DNA from: Hepsetus odoe
Lineage: Eukaryota > Chordata > Actinopteri > Characiformes > Hepsetidae
Reading direction: 5' to 3'
Assembly: GCA_017165825.1 (NCBI GenBank)
Contig: CM029386.1
Coordinates: 13,071,550-13,135,549, forward strand
Length of the DNA stretch: 64,000 bases
Below, in pieces: positions 49,203 through 61,632 of the stretch. A program made the translations under genes and the position numbers. The first letter of the stretch is position 1. Every line of letters starts with the position of its first letter. The notes below the pieces were generated by a model. That model searched no databases. It was not told the origin of the DNA and saw nothing but the letters and a program-made list of their open reading frames with translations.

Positions 49203-49479
49203 CTAGATGGAGACAGAGAAAGGAGTTCATCATCAGTTTGAAAATATTTGCCAGCTGTGCTCCTTCAGGGGTCACCCTAAGACAGTTAGATCATTTCACC
49301 AGTTAGTTAAGAGGTGTAGTATTTTTATTTTGGAAATCACCGTACTATGACTCTGTCCTTCCATGACCAGAATATGTGACAAGTGCTAGAGCTTTGTTTT
49401 CAGAGGTTGTTCCAGGTTCCCGTTCTAGCTCAGTGCATGTTCTCTGTGCATGTTCTCAGTGCATGTTCCCCTTCCCAAT

Positions 49480-49662
49480 GGGTTGCCCTGAGGTACCCTT
49501 GAGCAAGGTGCCGTCCCCGTCCCGCTCCTCCCTGCGATGGGCTGGCGACCTGTCCAGGGTGCGTCCCCCGTCCTCGCCCTGTGTGCGCTGGGTTGGGCAC
49601 CAGCACTCCCCCGCGACCCCGTTTGGGACAAGCGGCAGATAATGGATGGATGGATGGATATT
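49480..49662 (+). repeat. Composite SINE piece with RTE-like (GGAT)n tail
   Basis: A family-1 SINE body fragment (ttgccctgaggtacccttgagcaaggtgcc) runs into a different sequence, ctgcgatgggctggcgacc through caccagcactcccccgcgacc, and ends in ggacaagcgg plus a GGAT tetranucleotide run at 49642-49657. The latter part resembles the 3' ends used by fish RTE-type elements. It may be a SINE with a borrowed LINE tail or two adjacent insertions. Confidence 0.55.
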
Positions 49663-49677
49663 TTTTAACAAATACAC

Positions 49678-49838
49678 ACATGTGCAGCAGGGGGCAGCTA
49701 TTGAAAGCGCCCAGGGAGCAGTGATGGGGACGATACCTTGCTCAAGGGTACCTCAGGACAACCTACTGTTGAGGGAATTGAACCCACAATCTTCCGATCC
49801 GGGGCAACTCCCTAACCATTAGGCCCCCGCTGCCCCTC
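49678..49838 (-). repeat. tRNA-derived SINE, family 1
   Basis: On the minus strand the tRNA-like head at the right end reads GGGGCAGCGGGGGCCTAATG with a B-box-like GGGTTCAATTCCC. The body includes CTTGAGCAAGGTATCG and ends near CTGCTGCACATGTG. It lies head-on to the preceding composite repeat. Confidence 0.72.
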
Positions 49839-49839
49839 C

Positions 49840-52800
49840 ATATCTAAACATGTATATTTATATATGTACATTCCACAGATATCCATATATAAAACCTCCA
49901 AATCTGGTTTGACCTATTTCTGTTTCATTTGTGCTAAGCAGTGGACATCTCCAGTGGACAGTAATGTGCTCAAGCTGAAGCACATTACCTAACTCGATAA
50001 AGCGACACTTGAAGCTTCTGTTCCAGGGGCCAAGTGCTGTTGGCGCACAGTAATTTAGAGTGAGAAGGATGGGCTGGAGGCCGAGGCAGCAGCCCTCACA
50101 GAAATCAATACACTTAGATTGTTCAAGTTGTCCTTGCTTTACTAGCATGAGCGGAAAAAGCCTCGGGCTGTACTTAAAGGCTAAAGATGTCCATTTGAAG
50201 AACTTTGATGGTTTTTGGGGTTTGGTTGTTAATCCCAAGCAATCTATCTGAATAGTTGGACCATCCTCAGCAATAAGTCACAATCGGTCTTTAAAACTCT
50301 TTAAAATGCTCTACAGGGTCAGTTAATAGTGTCTGCCTGTGTAAAGGCTTAGTGCAATGCAATAAACCAGGAGTGTCCTGGAAGCTCTAAGTTCAGGAAA
50401 ACTGTTCTAGACTCTGACCACAAATAGCTGTATCTGGTCTACAGGGTGTCCGTGACACATATGCAAAGGAGTGTTGCCATATGATCCAAAGGCTTATGTG
50501 GTTTGTTTTGTTATTTAAATTGGGGCATATTGTAAAGATCATGAGCAGATATTGTGGGTCCTCATAAAAGTTTCAGTTTGTTGTTGGATGACAACTTGAT
50601 ACCAAAGACAAAGTCAAAACCAAAAGAAATCTTCATTGCAACTCCTTCAAAACTCCCTCCAGTTTTAAAGGCAGTACAGTTCCCCTCTCCCCTCTGTGAA
50701 TAAGCATTAGCCTGCCGTTGCACCGTGAACGCTATGAGTATTTCTCTGCATGAGGTGGAACATGGCGAGGTAATTATGTCGGATGTGGAAGCGGCTTGAG
50801 AAGCAGTCCCCCGAGCTTTGGAAGGACACAATCACCTCCGCAACACACCGCGCTCTTCCATTAGCAGTGGGAGAGAGGGAGAGAGGGAAAGGAAATAAAG
50901 TGAGCATGAGAACAATGAGTGGCAAAAAGGGCCATGCGAGCCTCTGCCAGCGTCATAAATGATTGGAATTTAGCCCGGGTAAGTGCAGTCGGCTGAAAAG
51001 TATGCCAGTGCTGTGTGCACCTATGGGGCAATAGCTCTGATTCTAACCAAATATGGGTCTGATTCCAACCTCTATTCACTCGCCAAGGGACAGAAGACTA
51101 AAAGTCATCCATCTCCAACTTCTTAAAGTATAAAAGATGAGATCAGCTAATGAATATCCTTATGCTACTCAAAATTTTGGAACTAATAATCTTAACTGGT
51201 TTAATCTAAAATCTTACATGCAAATTATCAGCCTTTGCTTCCAAAGTGGAATGATTCCTAAAGCTGAGGCAGCCAACAAAATGCTATTCTACTAATCTAA
51301 ATTTTACATGAAAATATTCAGCCTTTTACTGTGTAGCCTGGTAGTAACTGAACTGCAGAAATAGCTTCAAAGAAATACGATGCTGTTGCAAAGTTTCTTT
51401 ACCTAAAGGAAATAGACTTTCCATTTTAAATGACCAAGACCTAGATTTTAGGGTGAGACATAGATGAGAAAAAACTGTAAGTAACTGTGAAGAGGTGGAA
51501 TGATAAAGCAGGGGTGTGGTCCTGGCCCCATTTCAAACAGTTTAAACATGGCAGTTCAGGTGTGTATAAGCAGGGAAAATATCCAACTGGCCCGGTTCCA
51601 GTTGTGCACCATTGCAAGTTACAGGAATCCTGTTGTTGTCTCAATTGATAAGTCAATTTTTCTTGTCTTTTCTGTCCTGTCACCTGCAGACATGCACATA
51701 AGAATTTACTTGAGTCCATCTGACACCAATGACTCTAACACCAAAGTTCAACACCAGAGTTCAAAACACTGCTCATTGTAAATAAGTCACTTAATGCGTT
51801 GGAGTCTAAATGTCTGAATGTAAGTCTAGTTGGTCTCTTAGATCAGAGGAGCAGGTCCCCTAGGTCACCTGAGCTTTAACTAAACAGCGAAATGGCGTTT
51901 AGCTTTATGCTGCCCACTGCTGGAACCATGGAGATCAGATTTGCCCAAACTCTTGCTAGTGCTAAACAAGCTGCTTTCATTTCAGAGGCTCCACTTTTAT
52001 CTGTACTATTTGATATAGATTTATTATCTTCGTTTAGCTTAAATCAGATTTTATTCTTTTTGATTTGCTATTTTTAAAATTCCTTTTATTATTGTTCTTA
52101 GTTAAACACACTGAATGCGCTCTGTGTATGACAATGTACTGTGCAGAGAAAGATGCCTGTAATCATATATGAGAGCAAACAGTAAAATGAAGAAATAGCC
52201 CCCGAGTTTGTGGCAGTTTGGAAGGCTGGAACTACTTTAGTTAGTTACTAAATTTAGAAAGCTCTTCAGGTGCTGGAAACTGCTGAAACACTGAAAAATC
52301 TTACAATATAGTCCCTGCCTTTGAGCTCGTGAGTGTCTTTTCAATGTGCGTATATTTTTAAGACATTCACTTTTCTAATTTACACAAAGGTCTTCAATCC
52401 AATGTGAATTTACAGGACTACAGCATAAGAAGCATTACTTTATGGATATTTGGCCACAATACATACCCCCCCAGCAAATCCCGTCTAGCATAAATGCAGA
52501 TTGTGATATTGCATGAATTTAGCACATTTTTAAATGAAATGAATGTTCCTAAAATCCTCCCTTAACTAGTAGCTCTTTCAGCTCTCAGCATGTGAGCAGT
52601 TTCTTCAGTCCTTCTGGAAAAGCATCCCAGGTGGCTCCTCATGAAGCTGCTTGGGAAAATGCCAGGAGTTCGTAAAGCTGTATCAAGAAAGGAGGCTAAT
52701 TTTCTTCTTCTTCATCAAATGGTTGAAATTATAAACGACAAAATATTTAAAGCTTTACCAGAAAAGGGGGCAATTTATATAAAATAAAAGTTTATGTAAA

Positions 52801-53039
52801 TCATGTTTTTGTTTAATATTTCCATCAGTTTTTATTTATTAAAAATAAATCATAGATATTGTAGTTTCAAAAAGTTAATTCATTCATTAATTAATTTAAT
52901 GCTCTTTCCTTCATTTTTTGTATTCAATATGCTAGAATGAAAACTAGCATAAAATATATCTGTGCCATACATTTTTTGCAAAGGTCATATTTTGTTAGCG
53001 AAATTCAACAAACAGTAACAGAAAGGTGTTAAAATACTG
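49840..53039. other. Part of a long SorCS intron without recognised exons
   Basis: No SorCS-like or other exon was seen. The 50600-51080 part is GC-richer and could be conserved regulatory sequence. Short open frames have no family resemblance. Confidence 0.4.
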
Positions 53040-53830
53040 TGTGCACAATTATTAGGATAGTAACAATCTGGAACAAATCGTATCAGTCAATCCAAAATGT
53101 TCAATCCCTAAAACCTGAGTGTTTTACAAAGGAAGTGTGAATGTGAACATTCTCAGGTGAATGGATATGCGTGCACAATTATTATGCAAATAAATGAAAA
53201 TGTAAAAAAATCCCATCTCACTATTTTATTTCCATCTGTTAAACTGGGAATAATAAACAAACAACTCAAAATAAACTTTTCTGATGAAAAAAATCAATGA
53301 CCAATACAGCCAACCTTCTTTTCTTTTCCTTGCTAGCATCTAAGTTGAAGTGGAGCTTTGTGTCCATTTCTGATCCAGTCACAGTCTCATCCATCTGGTC
53401 CGTCAAGAGTCACTCTCATCTCATCAGTCCATAAAACCTTTAAAAAATCTGACTTGAGATATTTCCTGGTCCAGCCTTGATGTTTTAACTTATGAGTCTT
53501 GTTCAGCTGTGGTCTGGTTTCAGCCATCCTTACCTTGACCATGTCTCTGAGCACTGAACACCTTGTTCTTCTGGACACTCCAGCAGGAGGATCATGGGTT
53601 CCTGCTAGCTTCATGTTTGATTCTTCTCAAATTTTTGGCATTTCATTTGAATCTTTTTTTTTTCCTCAAAACCTTTCTTGCGACCCTGTTGACTATTTGC
53701 AACAAACCGTTTGATGGTTCTGTGATCACTCCCGAATACTTTAGCAACGTCAAGAGTGCTGCATCCCTCTGAAAGACTATTTACAGTTTTTGACTTTAAA
53801 AAAAAAGAAGCTGCCTAATATTTAAATACA
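53040..53830 (-). mobile_element. Decayed Tc1-like transposon, family B, copy 1
   Basis: The left end has gcacaattattaggatag and a second similar gtgcacaattattatgcaaa nearby; the right end carries a related, inverted ctgcctaatatttaaat. On the minus strand the frames resemble a Tc1-type transposase N-terminal and central part (VSRRTRCSVLRDMVKVRM, KVLWTDEMRVTLDG, where the D of WTDE fits the first catalytic Asp). Several stops and shifts break it. The same family lies in the opposite orientation at 57.4-58.2 kb. Confidence 0.7.
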
Positions 53831-53905
53831 CATACACAAATATACATCACCTGATCTGCTTAAATCAAATTAGCATTCAAGCTTATACAGTTTAGAGTTG
53901 GAACA

Positions 53906-54459
53906 TACAGCACTGTGCAAAAGTTTTAGGCAGGTGTGGAAAAAATGCTGTAACCAAAGAACGCTTTTAGGAATGGAAGTGTTCATCATTTATGTTCATC
54001 AATCAACAAAATGCAGTGAATGAACAGAAGAGAATCTAAATCAGATCAATATTTGGTGTGACCACCCTTTGCCTTCAAAACAGCATCAATTCTTCTAGGT
54101 ACACTTTCGCACAGTTTTTGAAGGAACTCGGCTGGTAGGTTGTTCCAAACATCTTGGAGAACTAAGCACAGATCCTCTGTGGATGTAGGCTTCCTCACAT
54201 CCTTCTGTCTCTTCATGTAATCCAGACACACTGGATGATGTTGAGATCAGGGCTCTGTGGGGGCCAGAAGAACTGATGCTGGTTTGAAGGCAAAAGGTTG
54301 TAACACCAAATATTGATCTGATTTTAGATTTTTCTTTTGTTCGCTCACTTTGCATTTTGTAAATTGATCAAAATAAACAATCATGATTTATATTTCTGAA
54401 AGCATTCTTTGTTTACAGCATTTGTTCACACCTGCCTAAAACTTTTGCACAGTACTATA
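53906..54459 (-). mobile_element. Non-autonomous Tc1-like element, copy 3
   Basis: It is flanked by TA at 53906-53907 and 54458-54459, with the same long inverted ends as copies 1 and 2 and an inverted interior. The minus-strand frame at 54046-54231 keeps an uninterrupted transposase C-terminus (VLQDVWNNLPAEFLQKL, then KAKGGHTKY). It cannot encode a complete enzyme. Confidence 0.9.
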
Positions 54460-56107
54460 TGCATAAATGATATGGTGAAAATACTCACTTACTTACTAGT
54501 TGTGCACACAGTGTATGTATTGATTTTTTTTCTCTTTTCAATTTCAAGCAAAGCTGTTCACTGTGGTAAGTCAGTGTCACGGGCAAAGAACAGAAATTAG
54601 GTTGAGAAATACTAGAGTGTTCTTTTAAACAGCTGCTTAATTGGCATTGACTCTGATTTCATGTTGATGCCTTTCTTTATCTGATATCCTGAGCCGCTTA
54701 CCAGAGCCATTATGCTAAACATCATTTTGACCCCCAAGGGCAGAATCAGTTAAGGCTGAAACATGATAGGATGTATCAGAGAGAAAAAGAATAACATTCT
54801 TTATCTTGGAAGGGAAGATAGAGCCTCTCTGTTTTTAACTTGATGTGGAATAATAATTGATTCAGGACTCCTGGGTAAATCCTTTCATAGTGGGCACACC
54901 AGGGGTCTCTGACATTGACCATGACAAAATATTCTCTAAAGTCTTATTTAACATGTTTAGCAAATTTTAGAATGCCTAAAAATATCTTAATGGAATTAAA
55001 GTATTATACCATCAAGGTCACACATGGAGAAAATATTTATACTGACTTTCTAGAGGAATATCATTTTATTGGGAATGCAATGACCAATATGTTTAAACTG
55101 GTGATGATTCCTGTGCTGTATTTTTACAGATCTTTTCAGGTGTATTATTTATTTGAATGGCATAAAATATTAAGTTCAGACACAAGAGGGTTATTATTAT
55201 TGTTATTATCATTGTTGTTGTTTTAAACATAAGAAAATGTGACTCTATGATTCTATGGCATGGTTTCATTTTCCATCAGCAAAGGATGCATTTAGTCTGG
55301 TCTATGTATTTGGGGAATAATGGAACTGTATGGAATGATTTATGGTATTTAACAATATTACTGTAATTACTAATTCATCTCACTGATCTGTTCTATGGCG
55401 CAGGTTTAAAATGAGCAGCTGGGGTGCTATCTCCTCAGCAGAAGTTTGACTAACTGACCCTAATCGTAGTCAAAGTCAAATTGCACTTTTCATAAAGCTT
55501 CTCATCTGATTACATACACTGCTTGAAACTTCTCCCTCTGAAACTGATATGGAATTACATGAAGACTATTAACGCTCAAGTAGCCTTTGGTGCTTTATGA
55601 GTGGTGCCTTTCACCAATGACACTATGTCCTTCTTATTTAATAAAATCTGGGTATTTTTTAATAAAAATCCACAGGGGTTTAGATATTGACATGCTCAAC
55701 AGAAAATTTCAATTAAGATTTTTTTGCTTGGTATTAAAGCAGATACAGCCACATGAGCTCCCCTATTGGTTAGGCCTTCAAGAACTTCTAAAAAGGAAGA
55801 CTTTCAGCCTTTTTATGAGATGGGAGTAGAATTAGAGTCATGTTTATATTTGTAACGAGTGGGATCAAAGTTAATAAAGGAAGGATTTCCTACATGTGTC
55901 ACTGAGTAGCAGTCTAACCAGGATTTAATCAATCATAAGAAAAAACAGCAGCAGCTCTGTTGAAATAGGTAAAAAAGGTCAAATATATGTTAAAGATCTG
56001 TTACAAAATGCACTTTTGCGCCAGTGTTTTACACAGAATTCGAAAAAAGAAAAAAAAAAAAACAATTGGCAGCCAGCAGATGTACTGTACTTTCACTGAA
56101 GTGTGTG

Positions 56108-56150
<43 letters not shown>

Positions 56151-57370
56151 TTAGACCTATATATCCAAACATATCATACATGTACACCATTTGGAGCAGA
56201 GTAATATCTCATTCCAAACCTTTTACAGACAAATCTGGCAGATACTAGAAACTATATATGTTTTGGCATTTCATTTCTTTGTGTTTGTCTAGAAATAGTC
56301 CTAAAATTACTGTCTTGGCTCTTTCCGCAGCACCATGTTTAGTTAATTTGTGCATATTAATCTTTTTCTTTGCTTTCAGCATTTGTGTAGACTTATTGTT
56401 CTGGCCGTTCTGTGCAATCTGTGAAAGCTTTTCCTGTATTTATTCCTGTATCCTTTATTTTTAATTTATGATATTCTTGCACACTAAGTAATGGCACATT
56501 CATGGGTGGATGGATGGGAGATTAGGTCATGGAACATAAAGAGTGCAGCATAAAAATTTCACATTAGACCAGCATCTCATTTTCATGAGGACAGTGGAAT
56601 TGTCAAGTATTGATTTAAATGAACAATTGTGTTAATGTGGTGTTTAAGCTTTTTCCTTTCCATAAGTTTTAAAGACACTCTTAAGAGGAACGGCTTTTTA
56701 TGAGACACATTGTTTCTTAAGCAAGGGCTTCTGCAAAGGGTATATTTTTCAGACTACACAAACCAAAGCATACCTGATTTTGTTTGCTTAATCAGTTGCT
56801 TTCAACAAATGAATGTAAGTTTCTGCTTTGTTCAACAGCACATAAACAACAAATTAAAAGAAAAGGCGTTTTCAAGTGGCGCAATTGTCGGGTTGGATCC
56901 ATCATTGGGAAATTGTGAGTTTGGTCCCTAGTGATGCCACAGCCATGAAGAGCTCAGAGTACAATTGGTTTTGCTCCTCCATCACATAACTCAGCACCTG
57001 TTGGCTGATGTAAGAGATTTTTCAATCATTTTTAATCTCTAAGTGCACTGAACTGCTCAGTGAGGTGCATTAGTCACAGTTTGTGCTTCACATGAATTGT
57101 AGAAAGCAAATGCTATCCTTCACCCACATAGCACTAGTGCCATCTTGTTATAGGGCGAAGTAAAGGAGAGTTTGATCATGAGTGAACTGCCTATTCCCCT
57201 GCTTTAGAAGGAGCCTTTGAAATGGGATGGCGCAGTCACAGTTCTGTTACGTAATTCGCCTTCAAATACAGACTTCGAAGAACGCAGCCCCTGAACTGGG
57301 ACGTGGATTCTGGAAATATACTGTAGGGATGGAACAGTATTGTTTTAAAAGATGCTCCATGACAGATTTC
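54460..57370. other. Intron sequence without recognised exons; GT microsatellite
   Basis: No exon was recognised. A (GT)n run of about 19 units lies at 56111-56149. The rest is AT-rich with short frames of no known family. Confidence 0.45.
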
Positions 57371-57374
57371 CTAT

Positions 57375-58190
57375 ACACTCCTTGCACAATTATTAGGCAA
57401 GTCGGTATTTTGACAATATCATAATTGGTATCCATATATTGTAGAAACCTGAGAGCTAATTGGATTTAAGTAGATCAGGCGATGTGTGTTTGTATAATGA
57501 GTGAGGGTTTGGTCAAAAGAGATCAACACCCTATGTCAAGGTGTGCTTAATTGTTAGGAAGCTTCTTTTGCTCAGGCAAAATGGGCCAGAAAAGAAAGAG
57601 AACTGACTGTAAAAAGTAAAAAAATTGGGAAAAAGGTCTTACAGAGGGATGCAGCACTCTTGAAATTGTTAAGATATTGATCACAGAACCATCAAATGTT
57701 TTTGCAAATAGTCAACAGTGTCACAAGAAGTGTGTTGATAAAAAAAGATGCAAATTAACTGCTAAAAGATTTGAAAAGAAGCAAACATGAAGCTAGCAGG
57801 AACCCATGATCCTCCAGCGCTGTCATATTCCAGAACTGAACCTACCTGGAGTGTCCAGAAGAACAAGGTGTTCAGTGCTCAGAGACATGGCCAAGGTAAG
57901 GACGACTGAAACCCAACTACCGCTGAACAAGACAGGTAAGCTGAAACAACAGATCTTTCAAAGGTTTTATGGACTGGTGAGATGGGAGTGATTCTTGATA
58001 GAATGAGAGATTTACAGGGAAGGAAAACAGTCCACCTCTCTGAACAGTGTCTGGGAGGCTGTAGTTGCTGCTGCACAAAAAGTTGATCATCAGCAGATCA
58101 AGAAACTGACAGACTCCATGGATGGAAGGATTGACTGTTATTGAAAAGAAGGGTGGATATATTGGTCACGGATTTTATTTATTTTTTTTA
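57375..58190 (+). mobile_element. Decayed Tc1-like transposon, family B, copy 2
   Basis: It starts with gcacaattattaggcaagt, a terminus common among fish Tc1-like elements. Broken plus-strand frames follow the order of a Tc1 transposase: an N-terminal region (cagagggatgcagcactctt), the VSRRTRCSVLRDMAKVR block, and a stretch shortly before the end. The sequence is collinear with the copy at 53.0-53.8 kb on the opposite strand. Many stops make it inactive. The right end is approximate. Confidence 0.7.
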
Positions 58191-59048
58191 CAGCTTTCAT
58201 GATGAACAGATTAATCCAAGAATCCAAAATTGTCACATTGAATGTTACAGAGACTTTATTTGGAAATTCTAGCTTTTGGGCAGAAAAATGTAACCACTGT
58301 TCAAGAAGAAACGCCTTCAAAAGGTGGTAATCTCCCAAACATCCCATAAGGCTTCATGCATATTTAAATCTGAATACTGGGAAGGCTCCTGGAGGGTGTT
58401 GGTTTGTAGTGTTTATAAAATCACTCTTGTGTTCGTTTAGCATGCTTTATTGCACTATTATCTTGAAATATGGAAACGTCATGATGGATCAGTGTTTGCG
58501 CCTTAAGATAAAACTGCAGAGACACTGAGTACATGTTCATGCATGAGTGCAGGTTGGCTGATAACACCTACTGCCCATCACCAAGCCTCAACCTGTGATT
58601 CATTCGGCTTCTCCATTACCTCTATGCACGGCTAACCTCAGCTCTTCTGACAGCAGAGGACAGCGGGTTCAAATGGGACGGGTGCGCGGCAGCTAGCCGC
58701 TGACATTTGCATTAAGTCAACTGCGCAAGATTTACTAGGAGCGAGAGCTTGTTTCATCATCGGGAAAAGACACATTTGTAATCATCGTCCTGTCTCCAGA
58801 GTGAAGCCTACCCCTCCCCTACCTGAGATAATAAATTAGGCCATACCGGTAAGGGGAGAGAAAGTGAGAGAAATTAAAATGGAGAAGGAGAAAGAGAAGG
58901 GGGATTCTGAAGCAGTACAAATGCTAAGAGGAGATGGGAGGGACAGATATTTGAAGCAAAAGAAAAAAGATAAAGAGCAACCAACACTGAGGTGGAGGGG
59001 TGAGAGAGTGAACGATAGAGTTGAAAGATGAAATAAATTCATACTCAC

Positions 59049-59161
59049 TTGAAGCAGAGCCTTCTTAATTACCCTGCCTACATCCTGCCTCCATTCTGGA
59101 ATGTCAGGGTTGGCCTCGTCCAGATTCGGAGAGAAAGATAAAAGCAGCGATTTGAAGAATT
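59049..59161 (-). CDS. sorcs3: SorCS ectodomain exon
   Basis: This 113-nt exon (acceptor GGTGACAG, donor GTGAGTAT) encodes FFKSLLLSFSPNLDEANPDI, then PEWRQDVGRVIKKALLQ. The LSFSPNLD...NPDIPEW wording is diagnostic for SorCS receptors. The first two bases complete a Glu codon begun in the upstream exon, and the exon ends in phase 0, matching the next exon at 49202. Confidence 0.92.
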
Positions 59162-59388
59162 CTGTCACCCAGACATAAAGTGAGAGAGGGAAAGAGATTT
59201 AATTCACCATTGCAACACTTCTCCCACATCCTGCCGTGCTCTCATTTGCTGCGGGTGATTTGGCCGAGCTGGCTGGAGATATCATTACTGATAGCCATGA
59301 AAAGGTTAGAATTTACCAGAGGTATGGTCACAGTGTTGGGGACTTTCCACAATGTGTATTGTTTTGTAAAAATGTCTCCAATTATGTA

Positions 59389-60090
59389 CAGTCAGGTCCA
59401 TGATTAGAAGCAAAATCCTTTTTTTATTTGTTAAAAACCAAATGTTATAATTATCAGCACCCCTGCCTTTAATGCTTTGTGCAACCTTTAAGCAATGACC
59501 CTTCTATTATGCTTCATGAGAAGTGAGAGGAGAAGGAACAAGCAATGTGAGAGACTTTCTTGGTCATTTGTTCATTTTCTGGACAGGTGCATTTCAGGTC
59601 GGGGGTGCTGGAGCATGACAAAAGCTTGATTTGTACCATTGGACCATTTTTGTACGGATTTACCCATATTTGGATCACTGTCCTGCTGGAATACCATATA
59701 TCCAATATAAATATACATCATAAATCCAATGTGAATATCCAGCCATAACTTTGGATGAGAGATTTTCATTTATAATCTTTTGCTACTTAATGCAGGCCAT
59801 GATGTCATGTATCCTAATGTCCTTTAGAGAAATGCTGAAAAATGGATGTTCTTCTGACGTCCCTCACAATATGGTGTCTCCACAATGCTAACACAGTCTG
59901 CAGATCTCTGGATGTGGTCTTTGGAAAAAAGTACTGTGCGTGGGGGCAAAATGCATGTTTCCTTTGAGGGGATTTGGCCACTGTTTCAATTCATATATTT
60001 TTTTTCCTTTTCAACTAAGAAGTGGATTGCTACTTAAGTGTTGCTAAATGCTCTTAAAGACTTCAAAAAAAAGTGAAGTATACAGTGCCT
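59389..60090 (-). mobile_element. Decayed Tc1-like element, third family
   Basis: The left end tacagtcaggtccatgatta resembles a well-known fish Tc1-like terminus. Inside, the minus strand holds remnants near 59640-59700 of the region around the transposase QQDSDPN-like block (second catalytic Asp). The right boundary near 60090 is approximate, and no intact frame is present. Confidence 0.5.
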
Positions 60091-60491
60091 GGTTCAGTTT
60101 CTACTTTCTAAAGGTTACAATAATTGTGATGCATGGTTTTTGTAATAAATAAATTAATAAATCAATCAAATTCAAACACTACCAAATCCAGTTGAAATAA
60201 TTTACAATTGAGAGTTTCCAAAAAACAATATATTCATTTTTTCTTGAATATTTTCACTTCTTTGCATTATTGTATCCTCTCTGTAATGTATTGAACAAAA
60301 GATAGCCTTCACACTCTTTGTTGATAATCATCCTTCAGACTCGGACAGCTTACTCATCTGTGTCTTCAGGATCTCTAGGGAAAAAATCCTTGAAACAAAT
60401 CTTGACAATTGTTGCTCCTTCCTAACTTCTCTTGTAGTGGTGTGTTTATTGGGTTATCTGTTAAATAGGAAATGCTGGAAATAAGTCTGAC

Positions 60492-60615
60492 CTTGAACAG
60501 CGATGATTTTGGTATCCTGAAGGATGGAGTTGGCAGATGAGACTTGCACTGTGATCGTATTCATTCCCTCGTTCGTGAATACGTAGGAGATGCTGCCCTC
60601 TAGGGTTATCACCGG
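60492..60615 (-). CDS. sorcs3: SorCS exon encoding the end of the PKD domain
   Basis: This 124-nt exon (acceptor TTGACTAG, donor GTCAGACT) encodes PVITLEGSISYVFTNEGMNT, then ITVQVSSANSILQDTKIIAVQ. This is the last beta strands of the polycystic-kidney-disease (PKD) type domain of SorCS proteins. It begins in phase 0 and leaves one G for the split Glu codon. It is the most upstream SorCS exon I can identify. The expected preceding exon, with the TY.WW.GN block, was not found between here and the window end, where integrin-like exons appear instead. Confidence 0.9.
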
Positions 60616-60918
60616 CTAGTCAAGGGAAAAATTAAAACATTAACACTTTAAGGAGCGTTTCAGTTTGATTTCACTGTAGAATCTCTCTCTGTCCTGTATC
60701 TACAAGGTTCAGACACTACTTACCTTATTTGTGAAAGGATCTGGTTAACTGATGTTTAGGTTAGCTAAGAATGGGCTGACTGAGGACTGCTAACTCCAGC
60801 CGGTGGACTATATTTCGGAAATTGGAAATGTCTAACTAAATTTCCAGATTTACACTGTAAAATATGTTAATATAAACATCAAAATGTCTGAGATACGTTG
60901 GGTTCAACAGTTTCTTGA

Positions 60919-61172
60919 GGGGGGAAGTGGTGGCCTAGTGGTTAGGGAGTTGCCCCTGCATCGGAAGATTGTGGGTTCTATTCCCTCACCAGTAGGTTGC
61001 CCTGAGGTACCCTTGAGCAAGGTACCATCCCCGTCACTGCTCCCCGGGCAGCTTTCAATAGCTGTCCACTGCTGCATGGTGTTTGCATAGGTTAAATGCA
61101 GAGGTCCAATTTGGTTGTGGTTCGCTGTGCTGTGACCTTGCAATGACCAGGGTTGTCAATTTTTTTTTTTCC
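60919..61172 (+). repeat. tRNA-derived SINE, family 1, complete copy
   Basis: This is the best-preserved copy in the window. It has the A-box-like tggcctagtggttaggga and B-box-like gggttctattccc, the body ttgagcaaggtacc and ctgctccccgggc, and ends in gttgtcaattttttttttt. Confidence 0.8.
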
Positions 61173-61632
61173 TTTTGAAGGTCATAAAGATGGAATTAAG
61201 TGGATAGGCATGGTTTCCTTTCAGCTAGTTGAATAAGTAAACAATTGATTGTGGCCAAATTTTTTACCATTTCCTAATGTGGACATACCCAAAAACCCAA
61301 AGGGTTTAAATTTGGGAATTCTGATCACTCTGAAGTGTTGGTGTGTATAGAGCACTCTTCTAGTTACTGTTTTACAGTAAAACGGCACACTGCTTACAGC
61401 CGTTAAGTTTTCATTAATTAAATGAAAATGCCTTATTTTATTTTACACATCTTGCGGCTAAACAGCTTGTTTTCATCACCTATATCTAATGAAAAAAAAT
61501 GCTTAAAATTATTTTATTTATTTATTTTTTAAAGATATGTGCATCATGTGCATTACATATTCTACTCAATATACTGTTTACTAACTCACTGCATCAAAGT
61601 GTTTTCTGTCCGTTTTCATCCACCAGGTGTAC

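Noticed and set aside
50562..51079. GC-richer intronic block with overlapping ORFs
   Set aside because: No SorCS or other protein match and no consistent splice sites; possibly regulatory but not supportable without alignment.
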